A stretch of DNA of 64,000 nt from Owenia fusiformis (Eukaryota; Annelida; Polychaeta; Sabellida; Oweniidae): NCBI GenBank assembly GCA_903813345.2, contig CAIIXF020000012.1, positions 18,731,520 to 18,795,519 of the forward strand, read 5' to 3'. How positions within the stretch are numbered: the stretch's first letter is position 1; every line of letters starts with the position of its first letter. Under the pieces are notes generated by a model. That model searched no databases. It was not told where the DNA came from and worked only from the letters and a program-made list of their open reading frames with translations. Below, in pieces: positions 12,017 to 24,056 of this stretch. The translations under genes were made by a program, and so were the position numbers.

Positions 12017-12319
12017 CTTCTGTGCATGATGTTAGCGTGTAATTGGTAGCCGTCCACTCATCGTCCCATACCATCAGAGGAGTCTGAATAGATTCCGGAT
12101 AGTTTGGATCTTCGTTAAAATAAGCCATGATAGATGCGCTTCCTAAAGTCTCACTTATATACCACTGATTGAGGGAAGGCAAATAATACAGATAGATAGC
12201 AGCAACTATATGTTTATACACTACGCGATCACTAAAGGTTTCCTGTTGTAACTCATATACACCAAAAACGTCATTAAGGTATGCATAAGTGTCATCACCT
12301 TCTAAGTACAACCTCTGGA
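12017..12319 (-). CDS. Exon for unnamed ~100-residue extracellular-type domain, copy B
   Basis: TTTTTCAG acceptor and GTAAAT donor, phase 1 at both ends, 100 full codons. It starts QRLYLEGDDTYAY, ends NYTLTSCTE, and keeps the FGVYELQQETF, VVYKH, YLYY, QWYIS and YPESIQTPL blocks of copy A (2950-3264), with a few short gaps. The single-exon, symmetric-phase layout is that of a shuffled module. The exon upstream in reading order is the EGF exon at 28586-28699; the one downstream is the 42-nt microexon at 9899-9940. A joined codon G+TC gives Val before QRLYL, as in the other cassette. Function unknown; extracellular by context. Confidence 0.7.
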
Positions 12320-12365
12320 CTGAAAAACAATTAATTTCAATTGTAAATAAATATGATGGATGAAT

Positions 12366-12530
12366 GATAATATGAGGTTATATAATGGTTGATTCCGTAT
12401 ATCGTGTTTATACTCAAGTGAGTATCTGATATATTCACGAGTGACTGAAGGGAACGAGTGAATATATCATTTACTCACGAGAGTATAACGATATACAGAA
12501 TCAACCATTATATGATCTTATTATCCCACC
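12366..12530. repeat. Imperfect palindrome of ~165 bp
   Basis: ATATAATGGTTGATTC… at 12379 and GAATCAACCATTATAT… at 12509 are complementary; the match continues inward through GTATATCGT and GATATATTCACGAG. Likely a foldback MITE. Confidence 0.65.
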
Positions 12531-12584
12531 CTAATCTTTAATCAATAAAAGGTTAATCTAAATTCAGCAGTTGCATATCAAGTC

Positions 12585-12665
12585 GAAGAGTTGTATACGC
12601 TGCCCAGGAGTTGTATACGCTATCCAGGAGTTGTATATCGTTCTCAAGAGTTGTATACGATGAGT
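12585..12665. repeat. Four tandem 'gagttgtatacg' units
   Basis: The unit 'caggagttgtatacgct' and variants recur about every 21-22 bp four times. Non-coding. Confidence 0.65.
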
Positions 12666-13174
12666 GTTGGTTTTATATTGCAGTTATACAAAGCTATTAT
12701 ACAATCATTTAAAGCACTTAGGGTGGGATAAGAATATATATACAGGGTGTTCACTGAGTAATGACACTAGTTCTCCCATTTCTACAGTTTTTAACCAACC
12801 TTTCTTGATTTTGCACATATTATGTGGCATGTTATAATGAGTGCACATACTAAATTTCATGTCTCGAGACCGAAAATAGTTAATTCTATCAATCATATAA
12901 ATTTTGATTTGGTAACATGGTACATGTACTTGACACAGCACATATGACGTCACATTTTACATTACTTAGGAATCTCTAATCCTGAGTATATCCCTTCTGC
13001 AAACGATGTAATATTTATATTCAGCACTTTTTGTCCCTACCCAGTGTATACAATGTTCACTACAAAGTAATTTTAATCTTCTTCATTGCATTTTTATTGT
13101 TGTTTAGCCACCCATTTTTGAGAAAGGGTCGATGGCAAACACTGACAAAACCCGGGTTTCTAAAACCCGTGCTA

Positions 13175-13368
13175 GAAACACGTACTGAAATAGTCTCGCA
13201 ACCAGTGCTATTTACTGAACGAAACGACACGAAAACCCCGGGACAGCGTCCTATCAGAGTATTATGGATACGAAACACGTACTAAAATAGTCTCACAACC
13301 AGTGCTATTTACTGAACGAAACGACACGAAAACCCCGGGACAGCGTCCTATCAGAGTATTTATGGATA
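13175..13368. repeat. Two tandem 97-bp units
   Basis: The unit beginning GAAACACGTACT and containing CCAGTGCTATTTACTGAACG and CCCCGGGACAGCGTCCTATC occurs twice in a row. A diverged third copy is seen at 13688-13795. Open frames here are repeat shadows. A 'ggcccgtagccagg' hAT-type start and a poly-C run follow at 13427-13580. Confidence 0.65.
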
Positions 13369-13799
13369 GGACCCCCGTATGACCATGCTATCAGTTTGAA
13401 TCTATCATTAACAAACTTATGTAACAGGCCCGTAGCCAGGACCCTCTACCATTGCCAAAAATGCTTTCAAAACCATGCAGTTTTCACCATTCTGAGCACT
13501 TTTTCAAATGGTTTTGGTCATTTTCGGGCCATTTCAAAAGTGAATCCCTTGGATTTTTTTAAAATCGACCCCCCCCCCCCGTCAAATGCCGGCTACATCC
13601 CAGATTTAAACTTAAAACAATAAAATGCTGTATAAAACCCAGGGGATATATCATCCTCCGACTCATTTCTCCTGCATCCCTTGACCCGTACTTAAATAGT
13701 CTCGAAACCAGTGCTATTTTAACTTTTGCCGGTAGAGGCGCCATAAACTGAACGAAATGCAAAACACTCTAAACCCGGGATGTAGCATCCTTTGGTATT

Positions 13800-15837
13800 C
13801 ATGAATTGGATTAATTGCCCGACCTTTTACCTTTCTGTCAATTTGAATTCATGCCGATAAAGGCTCTCAAAATAGAATAAAATTTGTTCTCGAAATTCAA
13901 AGATGAATTGGCTATTGCAATTAGGAGTTGGAGTCCTTATGTGTTCAAGTTTACGTTTTCAAAGGTATTTGGGATTACAGATGTAGATGAGGTTTTAATT
14001 AATGTTATAATTTCTGATAATAGCTGGCCTTGAACTTCATTGAAGTATTTGGAGTTGATGCTGTATTCAAGTCTGGATCAAATAAACTAATAAAGAAAGT
14101 TTGATGTACTGATTTATTTATTTCTATTGCAAATAACTATTTACACATGCTATTTCAAGGTCAACCCATGTGACTATTCATTTTATCAAGCGATTTATAA
14201 AGTTTTATAATTATGCATATACCTGTTGACTCACTTCAATCCTGAACATTAACAAATTTTATCTCCATTTCTGGATGTGGCTAATTCCTATTGTCCCTAC
14301 TGTGGACTAGTGACAATATATATTTTGCAAAAGCCAAAAATGTATGCATTCAGTATTGAAACATCAAGTACATTGTACATCGATCACAAATAAAGACACA
14401 TTTACATATATTCCAATAAATTCAAATACTGTAAAACCTGTAAATAGTGAACACCTATTGAGCCACAAAAAGTGTTCACGTTAGGTATTTTCTAACTAGA
14501 GGGGATTATATACAGGAGTCGATGTGAAATCTATCTTAAGTGGTGTGCACTAAAACAGGTTTTACTGTAGTATATGAGATATAATAAAAAATGTAATACA
14601 TATACCTGTAAACCATATTATATCTAATGAGCGCACAATTCCAATGAGTGCAAATGTGACTTTCTTATTGAATTTTGTCTCAATATTAACACATTGATTT
14701 TGATTAACAGAACTGATTGATATATTATAGTGAGTGATGATTTTCAACATGTTTAATGCAGATAAAAATAGTAGCTGTAGAGTATGAAAACCTAAGTGAT
14801 CACAGCTAAAAGCATCATCGTCGATATTTTTCTCAATATCATACCCTTGAGTTGGCAATAACACCACAGAAAATGCACCGATTCAGGTATGTCCACATAA
14901 ACTAAAATGCCTACATAATGAATACTGCAATTACTGGTTAAATTTGACAAGAAAAAACAATTTCCACAACCCCATGATTAAATGTCAATGAAAGCCCTCA
15001 AAAACTAAAGAATACAAAACACCAGAACCGCTGCTTCTTCAATTTTTGAATTTTTAGAAGAAATCCAATGTTTACCAACAACAGACGCCTTGTTATTCTC
15101 AGAGGCTCACTGTGCAAGAACCATTAATTGAATATCTTAAAGATCATCCAAATGTAATGAGCTAACCAATCTCCAATTTTTATGTATGATAAATCCTGTA
15201 TTGAAATAACAGTATTCATATTTATTCGCCAAGTAGAAATCTTATACTCTCCACCATTTTTATTGGGGCACCAAAATTCATCCATTTAAGATTTCCCTTA
15301 TTAAATGACTATATGTACTTTACAAAGTTATTGCAAATGAATATCTTTACATGAAGTTAACAAGGCATTTCTACAAAAGATTGTTTGCACACATTCAGTG
15401 TAACCTTGTAACAAACACCGATTTCCATCTGAATAACACTCTGACAGAGACTATAAAAATGTATTAGCTATCAAGAGTGATATTTTTCACCAAATGTTTT
15501 CGTAAGTACTATAAATTCAAATACTTCTGATCAATTTACTTAATAAATTCTACTAACCACTATTTCATCAATATTTCGATAGCTTGCGCACAACCAAAGC
15601 AACAAGACAAAAGTATTTTCCTGTATACTACCAGGCCATTGTCCCAATGAACATTAAGATGATTTTGAAAAGGTGTACTTTTTGTAACACATAACAAACA
15701 TGTAGAGAGCTTCTTCATCTGTAAACACAAAGCTTCAAAATCATCCCTGTCATACAGTTTTGTTATTATACCTCCAACATCAAGCGATAGTTCTTCTGTT
15801 ATCATGAACTGACAACCCCGAGAGCCTCTTGCTGATG
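13800..15837. other. Mostly non-coding stretch
   Basis: Apart from the MITE at 14427-14569 I see no supported gene. On the minus strand, 15665-15785 reads ITEELSLDVGGIITKLYD and onward, which is helix-like and could be another remnant exon of the spectrin-like fragment downstream of 17.2 kb; splice signals are weak. Confidence 0.3.
14427..14569. mobile_element. Short MITE with ACTGTAAAACCTG ends
   Basis: ACTGTAAAACCTG at the left and CAGGTTTTACTGTA at the right form imperfect inverted ends around a ~115-bp core. Related in style to the element at 53195-53357. Confidence 0.5.
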
Positions 15838-16670
15838 TTCTGACTCATGTTGTTGTAGAATCTGATGGTGTTCTGACTCCTGTTGTTGTAGAATCTGGGA
15901 ATATTCTGACGCATGTTGTTGTAGAACCTGGGGATGCATTGCTCTGACTCATGTTGTAGAACCTGATGATGTTCTGACTCAGGTTGTTGTAGAACCTGAT
16001 GATGTTCTGACGCATGTTGTTGTAGAACCTGGGGATGCATTGCTCTGACTCATGTTGTAGAACCTGGGGATGTTCTGACTCATGTTGTAACCTGGGGATG
16101 TTCTGACTCATGTTGTTGTAGAACCTGGTGATGGATATTCTGACTCATGTTGTTGTAGAACCTGATGATGTTCTGACTCATGTTGTTGTAGAACCTGATG
16201 ATGTTTTGACTCCTGTTGTTGTAGACACTGATGATGTTCTGACTCATGTTGTTGTAAAACCTGATGATGTTCTGACTCATGTTGTTGTAGAACCTGATGA
16301 TGTTGTAGAACCTGATGATGTTTTGACTCCTGTTGTTGTAGAACCTGATGATGTTTTGACTCCTGTTGTTGTAGAACCTGATGATGTTCTGACGCATGTT
16401 GTTGTAGAACCTGATGATGTTTTTACTCATGTTGTTGTAGAACCTTGGGATGTTCTGACTCATGTTGTTGTAGAACCTGGTGATGGATGTTCTGAATCAG
16501 GTTGTTGTAGAACCTGGGGATGTTCTGACTCATGTTGTTGTAGAACCTGATGATGTTCTGACTCATGTTGTAGCACCTCGGGATGTTCTGAATCATGTTG
16601 TTGTAGAACCTGGGGATGTTCTGACTCATGTTGTAGAACCTGGGGATGTTCTGACTCATGTTGTAGAACC
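15838..16670. repeat. 33-bp-type minisatellite
   Basis: About 25 imperfect copies of a unit built on TTCTGACTCATGTTGTTG followed by TAGAACCTGATGA, with lengths alternating around 30-36 bp. Because the units are mostly multiples of three, both strands hold long open frames (SQNIIRFYNN repeats on minus, DVLTHVVVEP repeats on plus). I treat these frames as by-products of the repeat. Confidence 0.85.
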
Positions 16671-18245
16671 TACAATTCACAATTTACAACTAGAAATTGG
16701 CAACTCCAAGGCGTAGGGAATCCCAACGAACATATATAAATCATGAACTGTACAGTCACAATGTAATATTTACCATCGCACTCTTCCCTTCAATAAATAG
16801 ATCATTGTAGTATCATATCTCTAAGTTATGGCCTATTCCAGCCATTTTTAATTTTCTGAGGCAAGAATCAGAAAAACAATGCCATAATTGTGATCTACTC
16901 TAAAATGCCTTCAGCTTTAGTATAATATAGCCATACTTCTAAGATGAAGAAAATTGAAAAGGTTTAATGGTGATTATAAATATGATCTTAAACAATGCTG
17001 AATGACTTAGTTTTTAACATTTGTTTCGATTAACATTTTTGGCTCACCCTGTGCCTCAATTGTTTCTTATTTCAAGTCATATAAAGAGTTAGTTTAAAAA
17101 TTGCATAAATTGTTGGACTCTGAGACATATCTTCAGTGTTTAATTGTTTTTCCTCAAAATCAGTGTTCAAATGCTCACTTAATAAGCATCATTTCCCAAC
17201 TTTTTGGAATAAAGATACTCATTCTCACCTGATCTGTGCGGTTACCATACTGTGACAACTCCAGGAGACAGCTCTCTAATGTGCCCTTGGTATCTGCGAG
17301 TCGTTTTGTCAAAGTTTCATAATCGTAGTGAAGGTTTTGCCGGATGGTGTCTGGACCCAATACCAAGAAATTTGTCAGAGTTTTCTCTCCCGTGTCTGCA
17401 TGGGATGAAGCAGGCTCTGGCCATCCTCTATTTGTACAGGAATATCCTTTTTGGAGAAATTATACTTTCATTTACATACAGTCACTTTGTTTGCTTGCAG
17501 TAATGCTTTTAGCTTTAATAATCTGAGCAATTACGCCTGATAATTTTAGATGAGTTGCATTTTTCATTCTCCGTAACTTGTAATATTTTGAATGTAAAAT
17601 ATGTTAGAGAAATACATTTGCACTGTATTACTACGAGAGGGTTTTTAATAGTAAATAAGAAGACCTTCACTCGTGCTAGTTGAGTTTGCATTGTGCTTTC
17701 ATCTCTTGAAGTATCCATACAAATGAGAGAGAAATGTAACTTTGGATAATCTCTACAATTTCTTTTGAGACATCTGTTTATAAGGGTTGAGGGTTCAAGT
17801 ATGTGGGAATACAATTTTGATGGAACACCCTGTGTATAATTTCGGCTTCATTCTGTAAAATATCCCAAAATTTACCTTGAGTAATTGAGCTTGTGTGGTG
17901 TGCCTATCCCCCTCCAGGTTATTCAATGGTTTCTCCATCTATTCATTCTGTTGCATTTTTCCAGTGCCTCCTGGTATATGTGGTTTGACAATACATTGTC
18001 ACATTCCCTTAATAAATCCTAAAAGAGAGATCAGATCAAAGAAATGAGATCAAATGGATATCCATTTGCAAGAACAAACACCCTGATTTACATATACTTT
18101 TGTACACGATACATGTAGATTGCAGGGTCAATTAGTCCCCATGACAACTGATTTCCAAGACAACTGGTTGCTAAGAACCAACTCATCCCAAAGTCAATTG
18201 ATCCCCAAAGTCAATTGATCCCCAAGACAACTCATCCATTAGACA

Positions 18246-18690
18246 ATAGACTAGGTGCGAGTAGAAATAATCTTGATTTACGTCATTAAAAATTCAAACT
18301 TCAGTCAAACTGATGTCATATTTCGAATCTACATGTAAAATTACATCTAGAAATGTGGCTTTGATAAGAGTTTATCAACTTTGAAAATTTAATTTTCTTT
18401 GAAAATGTGACTTCTAGGTCGGGGAGATTCCCCATAGACCCCATGTTGTAAAATCACAAAAAGTGAAATATCTTTTCTTGTGTTGGGCAGATAACATTTT
18501 CCTTTACTGGACATATTTTAATTTGAATAACTATCAGATACATAAGGGTAATATGAAAAGTGAACCACTAAAACTGATGAATATTCAAGTTTAAGGGAAA
18601 TTTGTAATACCCTGCCATGTTATTTCCCCCGACTCAGCCGCCTGGTGGCGAAACTGGTAACTACCTACTCACATCTGAGTAATTGATCCT
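18246..18690. repeat. Repeat with CTACTCGCATCTG-type ends, long copy
   Basis: Shares text in inverse orientation with 53620-53893, for example ACTGATGTCATATTTCGAAT, CAAGTTTAAGGGAA, CTGCCATGTTA and CTGGTGGCGAAACTGGTAAC. The copy at 53620 has matching inverted ends (CAGATGCGAGTAG / CTACTCGCATCTG). A shorter relative lies near 48230-48290. Likely a MITE. Confidence 0.6.
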
Positions 18691-19289
18691 ATAGCCAACT
18701 CATCCTCAATGTTGGAAGTTTATTTTTGTACCAGTAGTATTAAAATTACCCAATGTAACAGTGCATCATATAAAGTATCTCTAGATCATACCTCCACTTT
18801 GTCGAGAAGCATGTGGTATCTCTCAACAACAAGATTCTTCTCTAAGGTAAAATGAGGGTCACCACTCTGTGTCTGCAACTCTGAGAATGTCTCCCTCCTT
18901 CTGTCTACCAAACTTTTCTCACTCATTAGTGTCAGCTTCAAAGTCTAAAGATATATGCGAAATTGTAAGTCCTTCAGGGGTTCCATTCAAAAAATTACTT
19001 GTGTTCTGTGAAAACATGATTCATAAAATTTTAGATTTGCATATTGATAAAGCTAAAGTAGCTTCCATAATTCAAATGGTAATATGACTCTAAAATGCTA
19101 TTCTTAACTATCAAATAAGCCCTGCCCCCCCCCCCCTCTACAGCCAAAATCAAAATAGATGGTATCAAGTTTGATATATCAATGGAAAGATCGACCAAAC
19201 TTACATAATTATCATATATCTGATTCCTATAAATCAATGTCACAAATTGCTACATTGAATCAATTGAAGTGACTATAAAACTAGAAACA

Positions 19290-19530
19290 TGGCAATTTGC
19301 CGTATTTTCAGGATTTCAATTATCAGGCACCAGATAAGGCATTTTTTATCAAGTTGGTGCAAAATTCTCATTTTCACAATTCAGACCAAAACTGGTAAAA
19401 CTATGCCCATTTTTCATTATTTTTCTCATTTTTAAGTGGATGCAAATGAATTTTTAGGAAGATGAAATTAAGCCGGTTTTACAATTCTCAGGTGGGTGCT
19501 GTGCCTTCTTGCTTTAATGCTGAGCAGATA
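19290..19530. mobile_element. CAGTGATCTCCCCAGCAT family, diverged copy
   Basis: Shares 'gcaaaattctcattttcacaattcaga' type text and the 'aggtgggtgctgtgcc' end with 21985-22190 and 63408-63592. The ends have decayed. Confidence 0.5.
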
Positions 19531-20239
19531 ACTGTATGCATTGCATATGGCAGTGACTTGAACAAATTTGTGGATAATGTCAGTGAGATGTGTATAAAAT
19601 AAAAATTTAATTGAAAATACCCAAGACTTTGTGATTTAATGTCACTTTGGGTGATTCAGCTCTAAGCTTATGATTTTCTTCTTCGTTGTAGGACAGTAAG
19701 TTCTGAAATGAATACATAACAAAATGTTTGGAATTAAATATTAAAATCATTCATTGAGATAAAGATTCAGACTTTCATTGGACATACCTGGACATTCTGT
19801 AATTTAGCATGCACAGCTGATCAGTCCCCCTGTGTGAATGTATTGCTATTAAGTTTGGCCTCTAGGTCATCTAGGCTCTGTTGCAAAGCCTTGTTTAGTC
19901 TTCCATAGCCCTCATGTTCACTCACAGCCTTTTCCTGTTTCCTACACTGTTTCCTACACTGTTTCTTACAGCTACTAACTGGTAGTGAATGGTACCTACA
20001 GATGGAACAATTAAGTGTTACTCATTGTGTTTGAGGAATGACATGTTTTTATGATGACTAAGACCCAGTTGCATGTAGTTTTGTGAAGGTTTGATGCTAG
20101 TTGTCTTTAAATGCACTCCATATTCATCAAAAAAGTGAGAAAAAAAACAAGAATAATGTTGGGCCTGCCCACCTGTACACTATTGCAATTTTACACTCTT
20201 TATATCCAAAATATTACTAATTCACTTTTTTTGTCATAT

Positions 20240-20715
20240 GCATAACACACGGGTGATCCGCTCAATTACGCTGGTTACAGAAACAGTTCATTTGGGTAAC
20301 AAAATGTTGGAACGTCGAAGGTATGATTTTTCTTTTTTCCTTATTTCACACCTTGTAGGCAGAATCACCACGACATTTTTTCACACAAACGTGTATCAGT
20401 ATCATATGTTTTATAAAAGGTACATGTTTGCGAAAAAATAGATCAGAAGACAATAGAATCGTCGATTTAATTCCTCACTTAAGTTACAGAAACGATATGG
20501 GTTAAAAGTGCAGATCTTAACTGTTTTTTGAAATATTGTTTCTGTAATTTAAGTGAGGAATTAAATCGCCGATTCTGTTGTCTTCTTTCTTAAACATATG
20601 ATTGTGATATACATTGTGATAAAATGTTGTGGGAATTCTGCCTACAATATAGAAATAAGGAAAAAAGAAAAATTGTACCTTTGACGTTCCGAGTGGATCA
20701 CCAGTGATAACAGAT
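20240..20715. mobile_element. Foldback element F2, copy 1
   Basis: About 230-bp arms: 20246-20490 and 20530-20713 are imperfect complements (GGTGATCC, GTAACAAAATG, TCTTTTTTCCTTATTTC, GGCAGAATC, CGATTTAATTCCTCACTTAA). The outer right end reads GGATCACCAGTG. It falls between spectrin-like block 19788-19978 and the block at 20729-20855. Confidence 0.65.
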
Positions 20716-21984
20716 CTTTGTAAAATACCTGGCAATTATCTTTGAGGCAAGGTTGGCTCCTCTGGTGTTAGATGTGCTTGCTGATAGTAGCTCTACCCAT
20801 TCTCACTAATAGAGTCAAGCTCTGATCCATACACTATCATCTCTCTTAAAGCAGTCTGGAAATAAAACATTATACATCTTGTTTGGACCTCTAATGAAAA
20901 ATAATTGATCCTGATTGAACAACAAGTGTTTAAAAGCTTTGGTAAAGACTGGTTAAGTGTTTCAGGATGATGTCATAACATGTCATCATGGCAACAAATC
21001 AGAGGGAAATTGAACAGAATTTAATGACATGAATGTTCAAATTACTTGTTGGCATTATTGATGCTTCTAAATTGTACAAAGCTCAATTTTGGGATTATTT
21101 TGACAAAACTTATATTCTCACAAAAATAATGTCATTGCTGGTTTATTAAAGTAAAACTCATATAAAATACAATCAAAATTGAACAGAGGAGGATTGAATG
21201 GATAGGGGAGTTATATGTCTAAACATAAACCTAAACCAGAAAACTGTGCTCATTGTGAAAATCCCATTGCTCATTGTGAAAGTGAAGCTGCTTTTGTTCT
21301 GATATTTCTTACATCAAATGGCAGCTATCTTGTTTTTCCCCCTTCAAATTAAAATGGCGGAAAATTCAAAAAATTTGAAAAAGAATTAAATCCTTACATA
21401 TATTTAAAAAAAAGATTTTCTTTTTAATTCTTCATGGTCTTTAAGTTATTTCTATTTTATATGCCATACAGGTTGCCATTGGTGTTTTTTCTATGATAAT
21501 TATTGATTGTTTTCTGTTACTTATTTTGACTCTCAGCAGGGGGTTTATTTTGCATTAAAACTCATGAAATAGTAAATATACTTATCACATACATTTAACT
21601 GAGGGACCAAAAGGGCATATATCCAGACTCATCCTTTACACAAATTTGTGAGTTGATAAATAAACTCAGTAACACTTGATAACCCTCCCCCCCCCCCGCT
21701 TGAAAAATAATGCTGGGGAGATCACTGAATGCCTAAGAGTATATTTGCATCTCCAATGAATAATTAATCTCAGTAAAAAGTACCCTGTGCTTTAACAAAA
21801 CATTGTGGGGAGGTATGTATGTGGAGTAGGGGGAGGGGCTCATAAGGGCTTGTAGCTGTGTTTTCATTTTAAATTGAAATATAGATGGCAGCATGGGTGT
21901 TGGTAGGTCCAGAATACATGTAAATGTATTACAAGAGTCACTTAATTTCTTGATTTCCATTTGGATCAACTTAAAACACCATTA

Positions 21985-22190
21985 AGTGATCTCCTCAGCA
22001 TTTTTTCTCAGGTGGGTGCAAAAACTCTCATTTTTACAAATTAGACAAAAATTTGTGGAAATATGCCAATGATTTTTTTCATTTTTAGGTGGGTGCAGAC
22101 TGATTTTCAGGTGGGTGCAAGCATATTTTCAAAAACTCAGGTGGTTGCTGCGCCCATCTTGCTTTATGCTGGGGAGATCACTGCCAGTTG
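21985..22190. mobile_element. CAGTGATCTCCCCAGCAT family, clear copy
   Basis: Left AGTGATCTCCTCAGCAT and right ATGCTGGGGAGATCACTG are inverted ends; the core has repeated 'aggtgggtgca'. A lone right end lies at 21705-21728. CAGTG ends suggest hAT, but no 8-bp target duplication could be confirmed. Confidence 0.6.
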
Positions 22191-22504
22191 AATCTAATCA
22201 TATGAACCTATTGACATATGGATTGTAATTTATTATTAAAATTGTGACACTTATAAGAGTAAATGAATTTTTAATCTTTAAAGGTTTTTCAACATTGTGT
22301 AAATGGGGATTTAGCTTGAGCTTTTTCAGAAGACTTAAAAATCTTTAGAATTTGAGTAAAAGTAAATGAACCTAGCTCTATTGATAGAAAACAACATATA
22401 GAATTCAAATATGCCATTAAAAAGAAGAAACTGTTGGTCTTTAATTAATGGTTACAAATGCAGATCAATTAAAAACATGACTTAAACAAGGCATTTACAT
22501 GACA

Positions 22505-24056
22505 AAATGTCACCACCTAGTTGCTCACAATATTATGAGTTCAAACTTAAGTCAGATTTGAATTTCTGAGAACTTGTAAAGTCAAATTTGAACTTCTTCT
22601 TTGGTCAATTTGAAGCAAGTTAAAAACAGACCTTTTTGACCTTTTTTGACCTTGAGAAGGTCATTAAAGGTCAAATGTCAAATCTAAAGTCAGATTTGAA
22701 TTTCTGAGAACATGTAGATGATTTTGAAAAAAAAAATTAGTCAATTTGAAGCAAGTTGAAAAAATACCTTTTTGACCTTTTTTGACCTTGAGAAGGTCAT
22801 TGAAGGTCAAATGTCAAATCTAAAGTTATATTTGAATTTCTGAGAACATGTAGATGATTTTGAAAAAAAATTTAGTCAATTTGAAGCAAGATGAAAAAAT
22901 ACCTTTTTGACATTGAGAAGGTCATTGAAGGTCAAATGTCAAATCTAAAGTCAGATTTGAATTTCTGAGAACATGTAGATGATTTTGAAAAAAAAATTAG
23001 TCAATTTGAAGCAAGTTGAAAAAAGACCTTTTTGACCTTTTTTGACTTTGAGAAGGTCATTGAAGATGAAATGTCAAGTCTTAAGTCAAATCTAAAGTCA
23101 GATTTGAATTTCTGAGAACACGTAGATGATTTTGAAAATTTTTTTTAGTCAATTTGAAGCAAGTTGAAAACATACCTTTTTTACCTTTTTTGACCTTGAG
23201 AAGGTCATTGAAGGTCAAATGTCAAATCTTGAGTCAAATCTTAAGTCAGATTTGAATTTCTGAGAACACGTAGATGATTTTGAAAAAATTTTTTAGTCAA
23301 TTTGAAGCAAGTTGAAAACAGACCTTTTTTACCTTTTTTGACCTTGAGAAGGTCATTGAAGGTCAAATGTCAAATCTTGAGTCAAATCTTAAGTCAGATT
23401 TGAATTTCTGAGAACACGTAGATGATTTTGAAAAAAAAATTTAGTCAATTTGAAGCAAGTTGAAAACAGACCTTTTTGACCTTTTTGACCTTGAGAAGGT
23501 CATTGAAGGTCAAATGTCAAATCTTAAGTCAAATCTTAAGTCAAATCTTAAGTCAGATTTGAATTTCTGAGAACACGTAGATGATTTTGAAAAAAAAATT
23601 TAGTCAATTTGAAGCAAGTTGAAAACAGACCTTTTTGACCTTTTTGACCTTGAGAAGGTCATTGAAGGTCAAATGTCAAATCTAAAGTCAGATTTGAAGG
23701 TCAAATGTCAAATCTAAAGTCAGATTTGAATTTCTGAGAACATGTAGATGATTTTGAAAAATAATTTAGTCAATGTGAAGCGAGTTGAAAAAAGACCTTT
23801 TTGACCTTGAGAAGGTCATTGAAGGTCAAATGTCAAATCTAAAGTCAGATTTGAAGTTCCGAGAACATGTAGATGATTTAGAAAAAAATTGAAGTCAGTC
23901 TAAACAGTATTTGTTAAGTTATAGGAAGTTGTAAGAAATTGTTACAGACGCCGGACACCAACCGCCGGATGCCAACCGCCGGACGCCAACCACCAACCGC
24001 CGTCGCAAAAAAACGGAGACCATAACAATATGTCACCACTTTTGGTGGTGACATAA
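22505..24056. mobile_element. Transposon-like unit carrying a ~9-copy VNTR
   Basis: The ends AATGTCACCACC (22506) and GGTGGTGACAT (24041) are inverted. Between about 22545 and 23890 lie roughly nine head-to-tail units of 120-170 bp, each with AGAAGGTCATTGAAGGTCAA, TCAGATTTGAATTTCTGAGA, ACATGTAGATGATTTTGAAA and CAATTTGAAGCAAGTTGAAA. Smaller relatives with the same ends but no array are at 46575-46752 and 52885-53022. Single diverged units occur at 1350-1450, 7130-7330, 28880-29000 and 34540-34650. No coding capacity. Confidence 0.75.

Larger units (their letters stand above)
17229..20855 (-). pseudogene. Decayed spectrin-repeat-like gene fragment
   Basis: Six exon-like blocks in order on the minus strand: 20729-20855, 19788-19978, 19621-19702, 18792-18944, 17876-18018, 17229-17350. 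All are amphipathic, helical text typical of spectrin-type repeats, for example LNKALQQSLDDLEAKL, HMLLDKVE, DLLRECDNVLSNH and YETLTKRLADTKGTLESC. Acceptors and donors are mostly good and block 18792-18944 is fully open (51 codons, phase 0). Damage is clear elsewhere: a frameshift after LDSISE in the first block, TGA after TQGD in the second, and a frameshift plus TAG in 17876-18018. A giant spectrin-repeat protein such as a nesprin or plakin is the likely source, but the family cannot be fixed by eye. It lies between exons of the EGF gene on the same strand. Confidence 0.5.

Noticed and set aside
15780-16716. Several long frames of SQNIIRFYNN or DVLTHVVVEP repeats as genes
   Set aside because: They are translations of one minisatellite in different frames and strands, with no start, splice or domain context.
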